This document shows, in pieces, positions 6,194 through 13,302 of a DNA stretch of 13,302 nt (position 1 is its first letter; each line of letters opens with the position of its first letter). A program made the position numbers and the translations under genes. The stretch spans positions 1 to 13,302 of the forward strand of contig JBAZBX010000021.1 of assembly GCA_041671305.1 (NCBI GenBank), written 5' to 3'. The notes under the pieces were generated by a model, which was not told the origin of the DNA, ran no database searches, and saw only the letters and a program-made list of their open reading frames with translations. The DNA is from CAIPBY01 sp041671305 (GTDB taxonomy: Bacteria; Patescibacteriota; Patescibacteriia; 2-01-FULL-39-33).

Positions 6194-8032
6194 ATGGCTA
6201 ATAAATCCACGAAAATCACAAAAGCAAACCCAAGGAAAGTCCTGAGATGGGCTATTTTTGGTATAATTGTCCTATTTGTAGTGACATTATTTGTAGACTT
6301 GCTCGGTACCAATAATTTAGTAACAAATGCCATAGATCAGGGAATAACCTCTATTCCAGTGGTAAATACTTTGAAAATTTGGCCAAGCATAGAGAAAAAT
6401 CCAACTGACGGAAGCAATCTTCTCGCTTGGAAAAATATCAAGGAGATTGATTTACGTAGTTATGGACCTTATTTTCATCTAGGATTGGATCTTCAAGGCG
6501 GAAGCGACCTCGTCTATAATGCTGATGTGAGCAAAATTCCGCAGTCAGGTCGGGCAGATGCTTTGGCCGGAGTTAGAGATGTTATTGAGAGAAGGGTTAA
6601 TTCTTTTGGAGTCTCCGAGCCTTTGGTTCAAACCAATCAAGTCGGCAATCAATGGAGAGTATTAGTTGAGCTGGCCGGAGTTTACGATGTCAATCAAGCC
6701 ATCAAGATGATTGGAGAAACTCCGCTTTTGGAATTCAAAACCGAAAATCCTAACGCCAATACCAAGCTTACGGCGGATCAGCAAAAACAGCTTGATGATT
6801 TAAACGCTCAAGTCAAAACAACTGCTGATGATGTGCTTAAACAAGCTCAGTCTGGTTCTGATTTTGCTGAGTTAGCCAAAAAATATTCAGAAGATCCAGG
6901 AAGCAAGGATGATGGCGGTTTGTATAAAGCGGTAAAAAAAGGCGACATGGTGACGGAATTTGACAAGGTTATTTTTGATGAAAATTTTAAAGTGGGAACT
7001 GTCTGGTCGCAATTAGTTCAGACGCAATACGGATATCATATAATAAAATTAGAAGCCAAAAATGGTTCTGGCGATGGCGAAACGGTTGACATACGCCATA
7101 TTCTTGTCACCATCAAAGGCTCGGCCGATATTGGCGTTCAGTTGCAATCGGAATGGATTGCTACTGAATTAACCGGTAAACAACTCAAAAAGGCAAGCGT
7201 TGAATTTGATCCTAATACCAGCATGCCCCAAGTCTCTTTGGAATTTGATTCAGAAGGCGCCAAGCTTTTTGGAGAGATTACCAAAGCTAATGTTGGCAAA
7301 TTGGTAGCTATTTTTCTGGATGGAGAAGCAATTAGTATTCCTAGAGTAGAGACTCAAATTTTGGATGGCAAGGCCGTTATAAACGGAACGTTTACTTTGG
7401 AAGAGGCGAAATTGCTATCACAAAGATTAAACGCTGGCGCTTTGCCAGTGCCGATATCACTGGTTTCTCAGACGACTGTCGGCGCATCGTTGGGCAACGA
7501 TTCCATACACAAAAGCTTGATTGCCGGCATTTATGGCTTGCTTCTTATTGCTTTATTCATGATTTTATATTATAGATTGCCTGGCGTGATTTCTGTTGTC
7601 GCCTTGATAATTTATACCACCATTGCCTTGGCTTTGTTTAAGCTTATTCCCGTTACCATGACTTTGGCTGGTATCGCCGGTTTTATACTTTCTATTGGTA
7701 TGGCCGTGGATGCAAATGTGCTTATTTTTGCTCGTCTCAAAGAAGAGCTTAAGTCCGGAAGAGATTTGGGCGTGGCTGTTGACGAAGGTTTCCATAGGGC
7801 TTGGGCATCAATAAGAGATTCAAACATTTCCTCCTTGATTACTTGCGCTATTTTGTACTGGTTTGGTTCAAGTATTATCAAAGGATTTGCTTTTACCCTA
7901 GCACTAGGCATCATTATTTCTATGTTCTCAGCCATTACTATTACACGACAGCTGTTGAAGCTTATCGTAAAATGGAAATGGTGCCAGAATAGATGGCTTT
8001 ATGCCGTAAAAGAAAATACTAAAGTTCAATAA
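6194..8032 (+). CDS. secD: Protein translocase subunit SecD with an inserted parvulin-like domain
   Basis: SecD works with SecF in the membrane and uses the proton gradient to help pull exported proteins through SecYEG. This version has 612 residues. TM1 is at about 18-37, and the HLGLDLQGGSDL motif is at 95-106. The P1 head region spans roughly 106-420 and ends in the typical WIATELTGKQLKKASVEFDP to FLDGEAISIPRV stretch. Five membrane segments lie between about 440 and 592, with the key D506 in GMAVDANVLIF. Residues about 208-287 interrupt the head with a parvulin (PpiC-type) core: DFAELAKKYSEDPGSKDDGG, then GDMVTEFDKVIF and QYGYHIIKLEAK. A parvulin-like first strand, DIRHILVTI (299-307), comes after that core instead of before it, suggesting circular permutation. 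The ATG at 6194 has no ribosome binding site. secF starts 8 nt after the stop. Confidence 0.95.
   Translation: MANKSTKITKANPRKVLRWAIFGIIVLFVVTLFVDLLGTNNLVTNAIDQGITSIPVVNTLKIWPSIEKNPTDGSNLLAWKNIKEIDLRSYGPYFHLGLDLQGGSDLVYNADVSKIPQSGRADALAGVRDVIERRVNSFGVSEPLVQTNQVGNQWRVLVELAGVYDVNQAIKMIGETPLLEFKTENPNANTKLTADQQKQLDDLNAQVKTTADDVLKQAQSGSDFAELAKKYSEDPGSKDDGGLYKAVKKGDMVTEFDKVIFDENFKVGTVWSQLVQTQYGYHIIKLEAKNGSGDGETVDIRHILVTIKGSADIGVQLQSEWIATELTGKQLKKASVEFDPNTSMPQVSLEFDSEGAKLFGEITKANVGKLVAIFLDGEAISIPRVETQILDGKAVINGTFTLEEAKLLSQRLNAGALPVPISLVSQTTVGASLGNDSIHKSLIAGIYGLLLIALFMILYYRLPGVISVVALIIYTTIALALFKLIPVTMTLAGIAGFILSIGMAVDANVLIFARLKEELKSGRDLGVAVDEGFHRAWASIRDSNISSLITCAILYWFGSSIIKGFAFTLALGIIISMFSAITITRQLLKLIVKWKWCQNRWLYAVKENTKVQ
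6815..7123 (+). other. Parvulin-like (PpiC) domain insert within SecD, apparently circularly permuted
   Basis: SecD residues about 208-310 resemble a peptidyl-prolyl isomerase of the parvulin family. The helices (ADDVLKQAQSGSDFAELAKKYS), the SEDPGS..DDGG turn, the GDMVTEFDKVIF helix and the final GYHIIKL strand appear in normal order. The usual opening strand (R-H-I-L-V) follows at 301-305. The two histidines typical of the active site are kept (H282 in GYHII, H302 in RHILV), but the usual Leu-Gly after the GG turn is replaced by LYKAV. A chaperone or isomerase role on emerging export substrates is inference. Confidence 0.75.
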
Positions 8033-8040
8033 ACTAAACT

Positions 8041-8970
8041 ATGAAACTAAGAATTATACAAAACAGAAAGTATTATTATTTAGCATCTGGAATTCTATTT
8101 TTAGTAGCCGTTTTTGCCTTGATCGCCTGGGGACTTAAGCCAGGATTGGATTTTACCGGAGGAAGCTTATTGGAAGTTAATTTCAGCGCCAATCGTCCCG
8201 ATGTTGTAGCCGTTGGCGATGCCTTGAAGCCGCTTGACTTGGGTGACGTAAAAGTTCAATCGGCAGGGGAACAGGAAATGATGCTCAGATTCAAGACGGT
8301 TGATCAGGCGACACATCAAAAAATCCTTGATACGCTAAGCGCTAAGTTTGAGGCTAAGCCGGGTGATGGCACGGTCAAAGAATTAAGATATGAATCAGTT
8401 GGTCCGACTATTGGCAAAGAATTAACCAATAAAGCTTGGATGGCCATACTCATTGCTTCACTCGCAATTGTTTTATATATTGCTTATGCTTTCAGAAAAG
8501 TTTCCAGGCCGGTTGTTTCTTGGAAATATGGCATCTCCGCTATTGTCGCCTTGATTCATGACATAACTATTGTGGCCGGTTTGTTTGCAATACTCGGACA
8601 TTTTGCCGGGATTGAAGTTGATGCTTTGTTTATAACGGCGCTTCTTACTATTCTTGGTTTCTCCGTTCACGATACTATTGTGGTTTTTGACAGGACTAGG
8701 GAGAATCTTTCCAAACATTATACGGCTGATTTTGAAGAGGTGGTTAATGATAGTGTAAATCAGACCATGTCCAGATCAATTAATACTTCAGTCGCCACGT
8801 TGTTGGTTCTAATCGCTTTATTTTTCTTTGGCGGTGAAAGCATCAGATATTTTGTTCTGGCTTTGATTGTGGGCATATCAGTAGGAACATATTCTTCCAT
8901 TTTTGTGGCTAGTCCTATTGTTGTAGATTGGCACAAATTTGACCAAAAAAGGAAGCTTTCCACAAAGTAA
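8041..8970 (+). CDS. secF: Protein translocase subunit SecF
   Basis: SecF is the partner of SecD in the proton-driven accessory translocase complex of the Sec pathway. The 309-residue length is normal for the family. TM1 is at about 12-30 and is followed by the GLDFTGGSLLEV motif (35-46). The periplasm-facing P1 domain spans about 47-128 and ends in the conserved LRYESVGPTIGKEL. Five further membrane segments lie at about 133-150, 163-186, 193-216, 249-263 and 268-292. The SecF signature GFSVHDTIVVFDRTREN (206-222) carries D211 and D217, with D211 matching the acidic residue important for proton-coupled function. NQTMSRSINTS follows at 240-250 as usual. The gene is 8 nt after secD and has no ribosome binding site, so it is probably translated from the shared mRNA. 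A terminator lies 21 nt downstream. yajC is not adjacent. Confidence 0.97.
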   Translation: MKLRIIQNRKYYYLASGILFLVAVFALIAWGLKPGLDFTGGSLLEVNFSANRPDVVAVGDALKPLDLGDVKVQSAGEQEMMLRFKTVDQATHQKILDTLSAKFEAKPGDGTVKELRYESVGPTIGKELTNKAWMAILIASLAIVLYIAYAFRKVSRPVVSWKYGISAIVALIHDITIVAGLFAILGHFAGIEVDALFITALLTILGFSVHDTIVVFDRTRENLSKHYTADFEEVVNDSVNQTMSRSINTSVATLLVLIALFFFGGESIRYFVLALIVGISVGTYSSIFVASPIVVDWHKFDQKRKLSTK

Positions 8971-8991
8971 TAATATATTGATTTTTATTGA

Positions 8992-9027
8992 CCTGCCTTG
9001 ACATAATATGCCAGGGTAGGTTTTTTG
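8992..9027 (+). terminator. Rho-independent terminator after secDF
   Basis: CCTGCCTTGACA (8992-9003) pairs with TGCCAGGGTAGG (9009-9020) around a 5-nt loop, with two G-U pairs and one mismatch. A TTTTTTG tract follows at 9021-9027. Its T-tract runs straight into the -35 box of the next promoter. Confidence 0.82.
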
Positions 9028-9028
9028 T

Positions 9029-9057
9029 TTGACAAAAAAGATTATTTTTGCTATAAT
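9029..9057 (+). promoter_or_regulatory. Consensus sigma70 promoter of the sigma-4/HARE gene
   Basis: A perfect TTGACA (9029-9034) and a perfect TATAAT (9052-9057) are 17 nt apart, with TGC extending the -10. This is the strongest promoter-like sequence in the window. The predicted start is near 9064, giving a leader of nearly 60 AT-rich bases without a Shine-Dalgarno site. Confidence 0.88.
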
Positions 9058-9121
9058 TTAGTTATTAAAAATTAAATAGATAAATATTGCTTAAATTTAG
9101 CTAATATTTTGATGTTATTAT

Positions 9122-10306
9122 ATGGCAATTTTGGATCAAGTTAGAAAAAATCAATTTCAAGAGAGTATCTCCGTATTTAATCCGGTAGAAACTTTGAATA
9201 CTTTATTTTCTTATTTAAGCGATAAAGAACGTGATATTATCAAAAAGAGATTTGGGCTTACCGTTGATAAAAAATACACTTTGGAGGAAATCGGAGGCGC
9301 TTATGGCATTACCCGTGAAAGAGTCAGGCAGATTGAGAACTTGAGTATTACCAAATTAAAGCAGTTGCAGGAGCTAAAAGACGAGATTAGGGAGGCAGAG
9401 TTGGTTATTAGCCGTTTATTGGAGCAGTATGGCGGTATTATGGAAGAGAATTTTTTCTTGGAAAATTTATTGAACTATCTCAATTCTCATTCAGACAGTG
9501 AAAATTCATTGCTATTTTTGGCTGAACATATCTTTTCTGAAAATATTACCAAAGTAAAACAGGATAAGGATTTTAATCATCTTTGGAAATTAGGATCAAG
9601 TGATATTGATTTTATCAAAGAAATAATCGGCGAAATGGTAAGAATAATTGAAGGCAATGAAAAACCACTTAGTTTGGAAGAATTGCTTTCCAGTTTCAAG
9701 GAGTCTGAATTTTATAAAAATAACAAAGAAAAAGTATTGTCCAATACCTTGCTTTTGGAAGCTACTGAGGAAGATATCAATAAGATTTTGGAAAGCTACC
9801 TTCGCGCCAGCAGAAAAATTAAACAGGATTTATTTAATGAGTGGGGTTTGGTTTCTTGGGGAATAGTAATGCCCAAGAAAATTAATGATAAGATCTATAT
9901 CACTCTCAAAAAGCATGGCAAACCACTTCATTTTGTGGATATTGCAAATATAATCAACGATACTAAGTTTGATGAGAAGGTTGCTTATCCGCCTACAGTG
10001 CACAATGAATTAATTCTTGATGATAAATATGTTTTGGTCGGACGTGGCATATATGCCCTCAAAGAATGGGGATATAAGCCTGGCAATGTGGCCGATGTCA
10101 TTGAAGAATTGCTTCTTGAGAATGGCCCCATGTCCAAGGATAAGATTATTGAACAGGTTCTTGACCGCAGAAATGTCAAAAAATCAACCATCTATCTATC
10201 CTTGATGAACAATCATAAAATTAAAAAGCTTTCCGACGGCAGATATACCATAAAAATAGACCCAGCCTCCACTTCTGCTGAAGCTACGGCGGGCGAGAAA
10301 GAATAA
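9122..10306 (+). CDS. Sigma-70 region 4 / HARE-HTH domain regulator
   Basis: This 394-residue protein joins transcription-machinery modules. Residues about 25-85 are a sigma-70 region 4: LSDKERDIIKKRFGL, then YTLEEIGGAYGITRERVRQI, the helix-turn-helix that in true sigma factors reads the -35 box. No region 2 or 3 is present, so it cannot be a complete sigma factor. A helical linker runs to about 240. Residues about 255-318 form a winged helix of the HARE-HTH type (KIYITLKKHGKPLHFVDIA, then YVLVGRGIYALKEWG), as found in the RNA polymerase delta subunit. A second winged helix follows at 322-378 (ENGPMSKDKIIEQVL to LSDGRYTIK). The tail from about 380 is low-complexity and derives from a palindromic repeat. 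Such proteins occur in Candidate Phyla Radiation genomes; the function is not known to me. It is a single-gene unit with a near-perfect promoter and its own terminator. Confidence 0.85.
   Translation: MAILDQVRKNQFQESISVFNPVETLNTLFSYLSDKERDIIKKRFGLTVDKKYTLEEIGGAYGITRERVRQIENLSITKLKQLQELKDEIREAELVISRLLEQYGGIMEENFFLENLLNYLNSHSDSENSLLFLAEHIFSENITKVKQDKDFNHLWKLGSSDIDFIKEIIGEMVRIIEGNEKPLSLEELLSSFKESEFYKNNKEKVLSNTLLLEATEEDINKILESYLRASRKIKQDLFNEWGLVSWGIVMPKKINDKIYITLKKHGKPLHFVDIANIINDTKFDEKVAYPPTVHNELILDDKYVLVGRGIYALKEWGYKPGNVADVIEELLLENGPMSKDKIIEQVLDRRNVKKSTIYLSLMNNHKIKKLSDGRYTIKIDPASTSAEATAGEKE
10262..10294 (+). repeat. Short GC-rich imperfect palindrome fused to the 3' end of the coding sequence
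   Basis: The segment has arms CCAGCC and GGCGGG around a CTTC-TGCT-GAAG core (10272-10283). It is more GC-rich than its surroundings. It encodes the tail PASTSAEATAGEKE, which follows the last folded segment of the sigma-4/HARE protein. From memory it resembles short dispersed repeats seen at gene ends in some Patescibacteria genomes; only one copy is in this window. Confidence 0.45.
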
Positions 10307-10319
10307 AATAGACTCAATA

Positions 10320-10357
10320 AAACTCCTATCCGCTATTGCGGGTGGGAGTTTGTTTTT
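10320..10357 (+). terminator. Rho-independent terminator after the sigma-4/HARE gene
   Basis: A 14-bp stem (AAACTCCTATCCGC at 10320-10333 with GCGGGTGGGAGTTT at 10338-10351, two G-U pairs) carries a TATT loop and is followed by GTTTTTG. Confidence 0.9.
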
Positions 10358-10379
10358 GTATTAGATAATATGTTATAAT
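10350..10379 (+). promoter_or_regulatory. Extended -10 promoter of the membrane protein/ATPase pair
   Basis: TGTTATAAT at 10371-10379 is a consensus extended -10, identical to the one before gap. The -35 candidate TTGTTT (10350-10355, 18-nt spacer) is weak and overlaps the tail of the preceding terminator. The predicted start is near 10386. Confidence 0.65.
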
Positions 10380-10433
10380 AAACACAATAAATGTGTAAAA
10401 GTATTTTATTTGTTTTTGTCTAAATTAATATAT

Positions 10434-11924
10434 ATGGGATTTGATATAAATATAGATTTAACTTCAGTCTATTTGGGAATATTAAATTTTGCCTCGCAAG
10501 ATCCTCTTGCTATGACTTGGCAACTTTTTTCCAGGGGAGGTTGGGTTATTATTTTGATTGTAATGGTTGTGGAAATGTATAAGGTTTGGTTGGATGCCAG
10601 GCAGGGGCAATTCAAATCCAAATGGAAATATTCGTATCTGGCCATTGATGTTCCAAGAAACAATGAACTGACGCCAAAAGCTGTGGAAAATATTTTTTCT
10701 ACCATTGCCGGCGCGCAATCCAATGCTAATATTATTGATAAATATTGGCATGGTAAAACTCAGGAATCGTTTTCCTTTGAACTGGTCAGTTTGGAAGGCT
10801 ATACTCAGTTTATAATTCGTACGCCTAGCCATTTTCGTGACTTGGTAGAGGCAGCGCTTTATGCTCAATATCCGGATGCTGAAATTACTGAAGTGGATGA
10901 TTATACCAAAGATTATGCCAATCTCAGATTTCCCAATGAAAATTATAATCTTTGGGGTACCGAATTGATATTTACCAAAGACTATCCTTATCCCATCAAA
11001 ACATATCCGGAATTTGAACATACACTTAGCCAATCTTTTATAGATCCCATGGCTTCTATTTTGGAAATAATGAGCCGTTTATCCGAAGGCGAGCAATTAT
11101 GGCTTCAGATCGTAGTTACTCCACTTAAGCCTCCGGGCTGGGGGGAAACTGCTAAGAAGGTTGTCAATGAACTGATGGGCAAAAAATATGAGGCGCCAAA
11201 AACATTTTCTGATACTCTAGAAAAACCATTTGATTTTTTTAGCGGTATTTCCAAGGAATTTCAAAATCAAATCCTCGGCCCTAGCACCGTAGAAGAAAAG
11301 AAAAAAGAAGACCCTGCAGTTAAGATGCAGAGCTTGTCTCCAGGAGAAAGATCTGTCCTTGAAAGAGTTCAAACTAAACTAGGCAAGCCGGCTTTTGGCT
11401 TCAAATTTAGAGTTATTTATCTTGGTAAAAAAGAAGTATTCAATAAGGGTAAAGGTGTAACTGGTATTATGGGTTCTTTGCAGCAATTTAGTACCACAGA
11501 TGCTAATGGCTTCAAAGGCGGACCTCGCACCAAAACGGGCGCCGATTATTTTCGGGTTGGTAAGAGAGTTGCCGTCAAGCAAAATAAGATACTAAGATAT
11601 TATTGCTCAAGAACCAATTATCACGGTGAGGATAATAAAAATTTGCTAATTAATTCAGAAGAGCTGGCTTCTATTTGGCATTTCCCGATAATTACTGTCA
11701 AAGCGACTCAAGTAGAGATGATTCAAGCCAAAAAAGCGGCTCCTCCTACGCATTTGCCGTATCATCGTAAAATCAGTCCCGAACTACCAACTCACGAACC
11801 AGTCAGAAGAGAATCTCAAGTGCCGACGGCTCCTAGTCTAGGTACAATTCCTCAGGCACCAACATCACCTGAAGTTATCGTAAAAAAGCAATCGGCTCCA
11901 CCATCAAATTTACCAACTTTATAA
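10434..11924 (+). CDS. Membrane-anchored protein beside a VirD4/TraD-like ATPase, function unknown
   Basis: The protein has 496 residues from the ATG at 10434; an in-frame TTG at 10410 would add eight residues. It has an amphipathic N-terminus and one clear membrane segment at about 36-53 (GWVIILIVMVVEMYKVWL). A large soluble part follows, with mixed strands and helices. One stretch, LWLQIVVTPLKPPGWGETA (about 220-238), resembles from memory the region before the ATPase core in some single-chain conjugation-type ATPases. From about residue 425 the tail is proline-rich and probably disordered (PTAPSLGTIPQAPTSPEV). No catalytic motif is seen. The ATPase gene starts 4 nt after its stop, so the two very probably work as one unit, with this protein as the membrane anchor or adaptor. 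That role is inferred from context. There is no ribosome binding site. Confidence 0.8.
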   Translation: MGFDINIDLTSVYLGILNFASQDPLAMTWQLFSRGGWVIILIVMVVEMYKVWLDARQGQFKSKWKYSYLAIDVPRNNELTPKAVENIFSTIAGAQSNANIIDKYWHGKTQESFSFELVSLEGYTQFIIRTPSHFRDLVEAALYAQYPDAEITEVDDYTKDYANLRFPNENYNLWGTELIFTKDYPYPIKTYPEFEHTLSQSFIDPMASILEIMSRLSEGEQLWLQIVVTPLKPPGWGETAKKVVNELMGKKYEAPKTFSDTLEKPFDFFSGISKEFQNQILGPSTVEEKKKEDPAVKMQSLSPGERSVLERVQTKLGKPAFGFKFRVIYLGKKEVFNKGKGVTGIMGSLQQFSTTDANGFKGGPRTKTGADYFRVGKRVAVKQNKILRYYCSRTNYHGEDNKNLLINSEELASIWHFPIITVKATQVEMIQAKKAAPPTHLPYHRKISPELPTHEPVRRESQVPTAPSLGTIPQAPTSPEVIVKKQSAPPSNLPTL

Positions 11925-11928
11925 AACT

Positions 11929-13302
11929 ATGTCAGAAGACCAGGATTATATCACAATTTTTGGAGAAACTAATTTTCGAAATGCGAAAAGAAGTTTTGGC
12001 ATTAAACGCGATGACCGGAGAAAGCATATGTATATTGTGGGAAAAACCGGTATGGGCAAGACGACTCTTTTGGAGAATATGATCATTTCTGACATTATAC
12101 ATGGAGAAGGATGTTGCTATATTGATCCCCACGGCGATACAGCTGAGAAAATTCTCAACTATGTGCCTTCCTCTCGCGTCAATGATGTTATTTATATGAA
12201 TCCGGCAGACATGGATTTTCCAATCGCTTTCAATATTTTGGAAGCAGTTGACGAAAGTCAAAAGCATCTTATCGCCTCCGGTATCGTTGGTGTTTTCAAG
12301 AAGCAATTCGCGGAAAGTTGGGGACCTCGTTTGGAATATATTCTTCGTAATGCAATTTTGGCATTACTGGATTATCCAGGAAGCACACTTTTGGGTATTA
12401 TGAGAATATTGGTAGATAAAGAATATAGGGATAAAGTAATTGAGAAAATTACTGATCCGGTGGTGAGATCGTTCTGGACCAATGAATATTCCAAATGGAA
12501 TGACAGGGTGCTTCAAGAAGTTATTTCTCCTATTCAGAATAAAGTTGGTCAATTTTTGTCTAATTTTCTGATTCGTAATGTGGTTGGTCAAGTCAAATCC
12601 ACTATTGATCTTCGTGACATAATGGACAATAAGAAAATTTTAATCCTTAATTTATCAAAAGGAAGAATTGGTGAAGATACTATGCAATTGCTCGGTTCTA
12701 TGATCGTGACTAAGCTGTATCTGGCCGCCATGAGCAGAGTAAATATTCCCGAGAAAGAAAGACAGGATTTCTATTTGTATGTAGATGAGTTCCAAAATTT
12801 TGCGACGGATAGTTTTTCAGATATTCTCTCTGAAGCTAGAAAATATAGATTTAATCTTATTGTGGCTCATCAATACATTGAGCAACTGCCTGAGCTTGTT
12901 TCTGCGGCTATATTTGGTAATGTGGGCACTTTGATCTGTTTTCGGGTTGGTGCTGGTGATGCGGAAATTCTAGTAAAGGAATTTACGCCATTTTTTCTTG
13001 AAGAAGACTTAGTCAATTTGCCAGCTTTTAATATTTATCTTAAATTAATGATAGACGGCATTGCTTCTGATCCATTTTCTGCCGCCACTCTGCCGCCACT
13101 GTTTGAAGATATGCTTTCCGGTAATAGTGACAAGGTCATCAAGGTTTCCCGGGAAAGATATGCGCATCCGAGAGCTGTGGTTGAAGATAAAATAAACAGA
13201 TGGAGTGGTATAGATCTTAGCGATAAGATGGTTGAAGCCGTAGGTGGAACGGAAAACAAGCACATGGGTGGTGCTTTTGTTACAAAGTCCATGGCAAATC
13301 CA
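11929..13302 (+). CDS. VirD4/TraD/HerA-like type IV secretion ATPase, 3'-truncated by window edge
   Basis: This P-loop ATPase of the FtsK/HerA-VirD4 group is expected to drive DNA or protein through a membrane pore. It is open to the window end, with 458 residues seen. Walker A is VGKTGMGKTT (about 37-46, K44-T45). The family segment CYIDPHGDTAEKIL (63-76) follows, then NPADMDFPIAFNIL. Walker B is FYLYVDEFQNF (281-291, D286-E287). The sensor-like segment IVAHQYIEQLPE (311-322) carries Q315, and CFRVGAGDA (337-345) is also typical. No membrane segment is visible, so the preceding single-span protein may supply the anchor. It starts at the ATG at 11929, 4 nt after that gene, without a ribosome binding site. 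Similar ATPases are annotated as conjugative transfer or TraM-recognition proteins; whether this cell conjugates cannot be judged from this window. Confidence 0.9.
   Translation, partial: MSEDQDYITIFGETNFRNAKRSFGIKRDDRRKHMYIVGKTGMGKTTLLENMIISDIIHGEGCCYIDPHGDTAEKILNYVPSSRVNDVIYMNPADMDFPIAFNILEAVDESQKHLIASGIVGVFKKQFAESWGPRLEYILRNAILALLDYPGSTLLGIMRILVDKEYRDKVIEKITDPVVRSFWTNEYSKWNDRVLQEVISPIQNKVGQFLSNFLIRNVVGQVKSTIDLRDIMDNKKILILNLSKGRIGEDTMQLLGSMIVTKLYLAAMSRVNIPEKERQDFYLYVDEFQNFATDSFSDILSEARKYRFNLIVAHQYIEQLPELVSAAIFGNVGTLICFRVGAGDAEILVKEFTPFFLEEDLVNLPAFNIYLKLMIDGIASDPFSAATLPPLFEDMLSGNSDKVIKVSRERYAHPRAVVEDKINRWSGIDLSDKMVEAVGGTENKHMGGAFVTKSMANP

Noticed and set aside
9122..10306. Annotation as a complete sigma factor
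   Set aside because: Only region 4 is present; the core-binding and -10-reading region 2 is missing.
10482..11033. 183-residue reverse-strand frame inside the membrane protein gene
   Set aside because: It is long but opposite a conserved gene; its composition (rich in Ile, Phe, Asn) is what the antisense of this AT-rich gene gives, and no expression signals are seen.
11932..12306. Reverse-strand frame opposite the start of the ATPase gene
   Set aside because: The forward frame carries an intact Walker A motif in the same stretch, so the reverse frame is a shadow.

Overview
The window looks like a chromosomal segment of a Candidate Phyla Radiation (Patescibacteria) bacterium, most likely of the Parcubacteria group. 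The reasons are an AT-rich sequence, a short Thermus-like EF-Ts, a sigma-region-4/HARE-HTH hybrid protein, a SecD with an extra parvulin-like insert, a VirD4/TraD-like ATPase beside a membrane partner, and short intergenic orphan genes. The genetic code reads as standard: core genes end in TAA or TAG, and TGA is a stop for one orphan gene. No tRNA, rRNA, CRISPR array or insertion sequence was seen.

Layout. (1) 1-1439: the C-terminal part of tsf, then a PSP1/RicT-like gene, closed by a strong terminator. (2) 1440-2524: an island of two small orphan genes, one on each strand and convergent. Each has its own promoter, a strong GGAGG ribosome binding site and a terminator. (3) 2525-6143: gapdh, a histidine-phosphatase-superfamily protein, and a protein with an isolated phosphohistidine swivelling domain, apparently one operon. 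(4) 6194-8970: secD-secF, with a promoter lying in the 3' end of the previous gene and a terminator after secF. (5) 9122-10306: a sigma-4/HARE-HTH regulator with a near-perfect consensus promoter and its own terminator. (6) 10434-13302: a membrane protein and a VirD4/TraD-like ATPase that runs off the window.

How the genes work together. tsf (translation elongation), gapdh (glycolysis) and secDF (protein export) are housekeeping genes. The phosphatase and swivelling-domain pair could form a phosphohistidine relay or storage unit, which is inference. The last pair could be the motor and membrane adaptor of a DNA or protein translocation apparatus.

Two regulatory patterns stand out. Five forward promoters carry an extended -10 (TGn before the hexamer). 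None of the eight core starts visible here with a known upstream sequence has a convincing Shine-Dalgarno sequence, whereas both orphan genes do. The best candidates for something undescribed are the apparently circularly permuted parvulin domain inside SecD, the phosphatase/phosphohistidine-domain pair, and the orphan-gene island.
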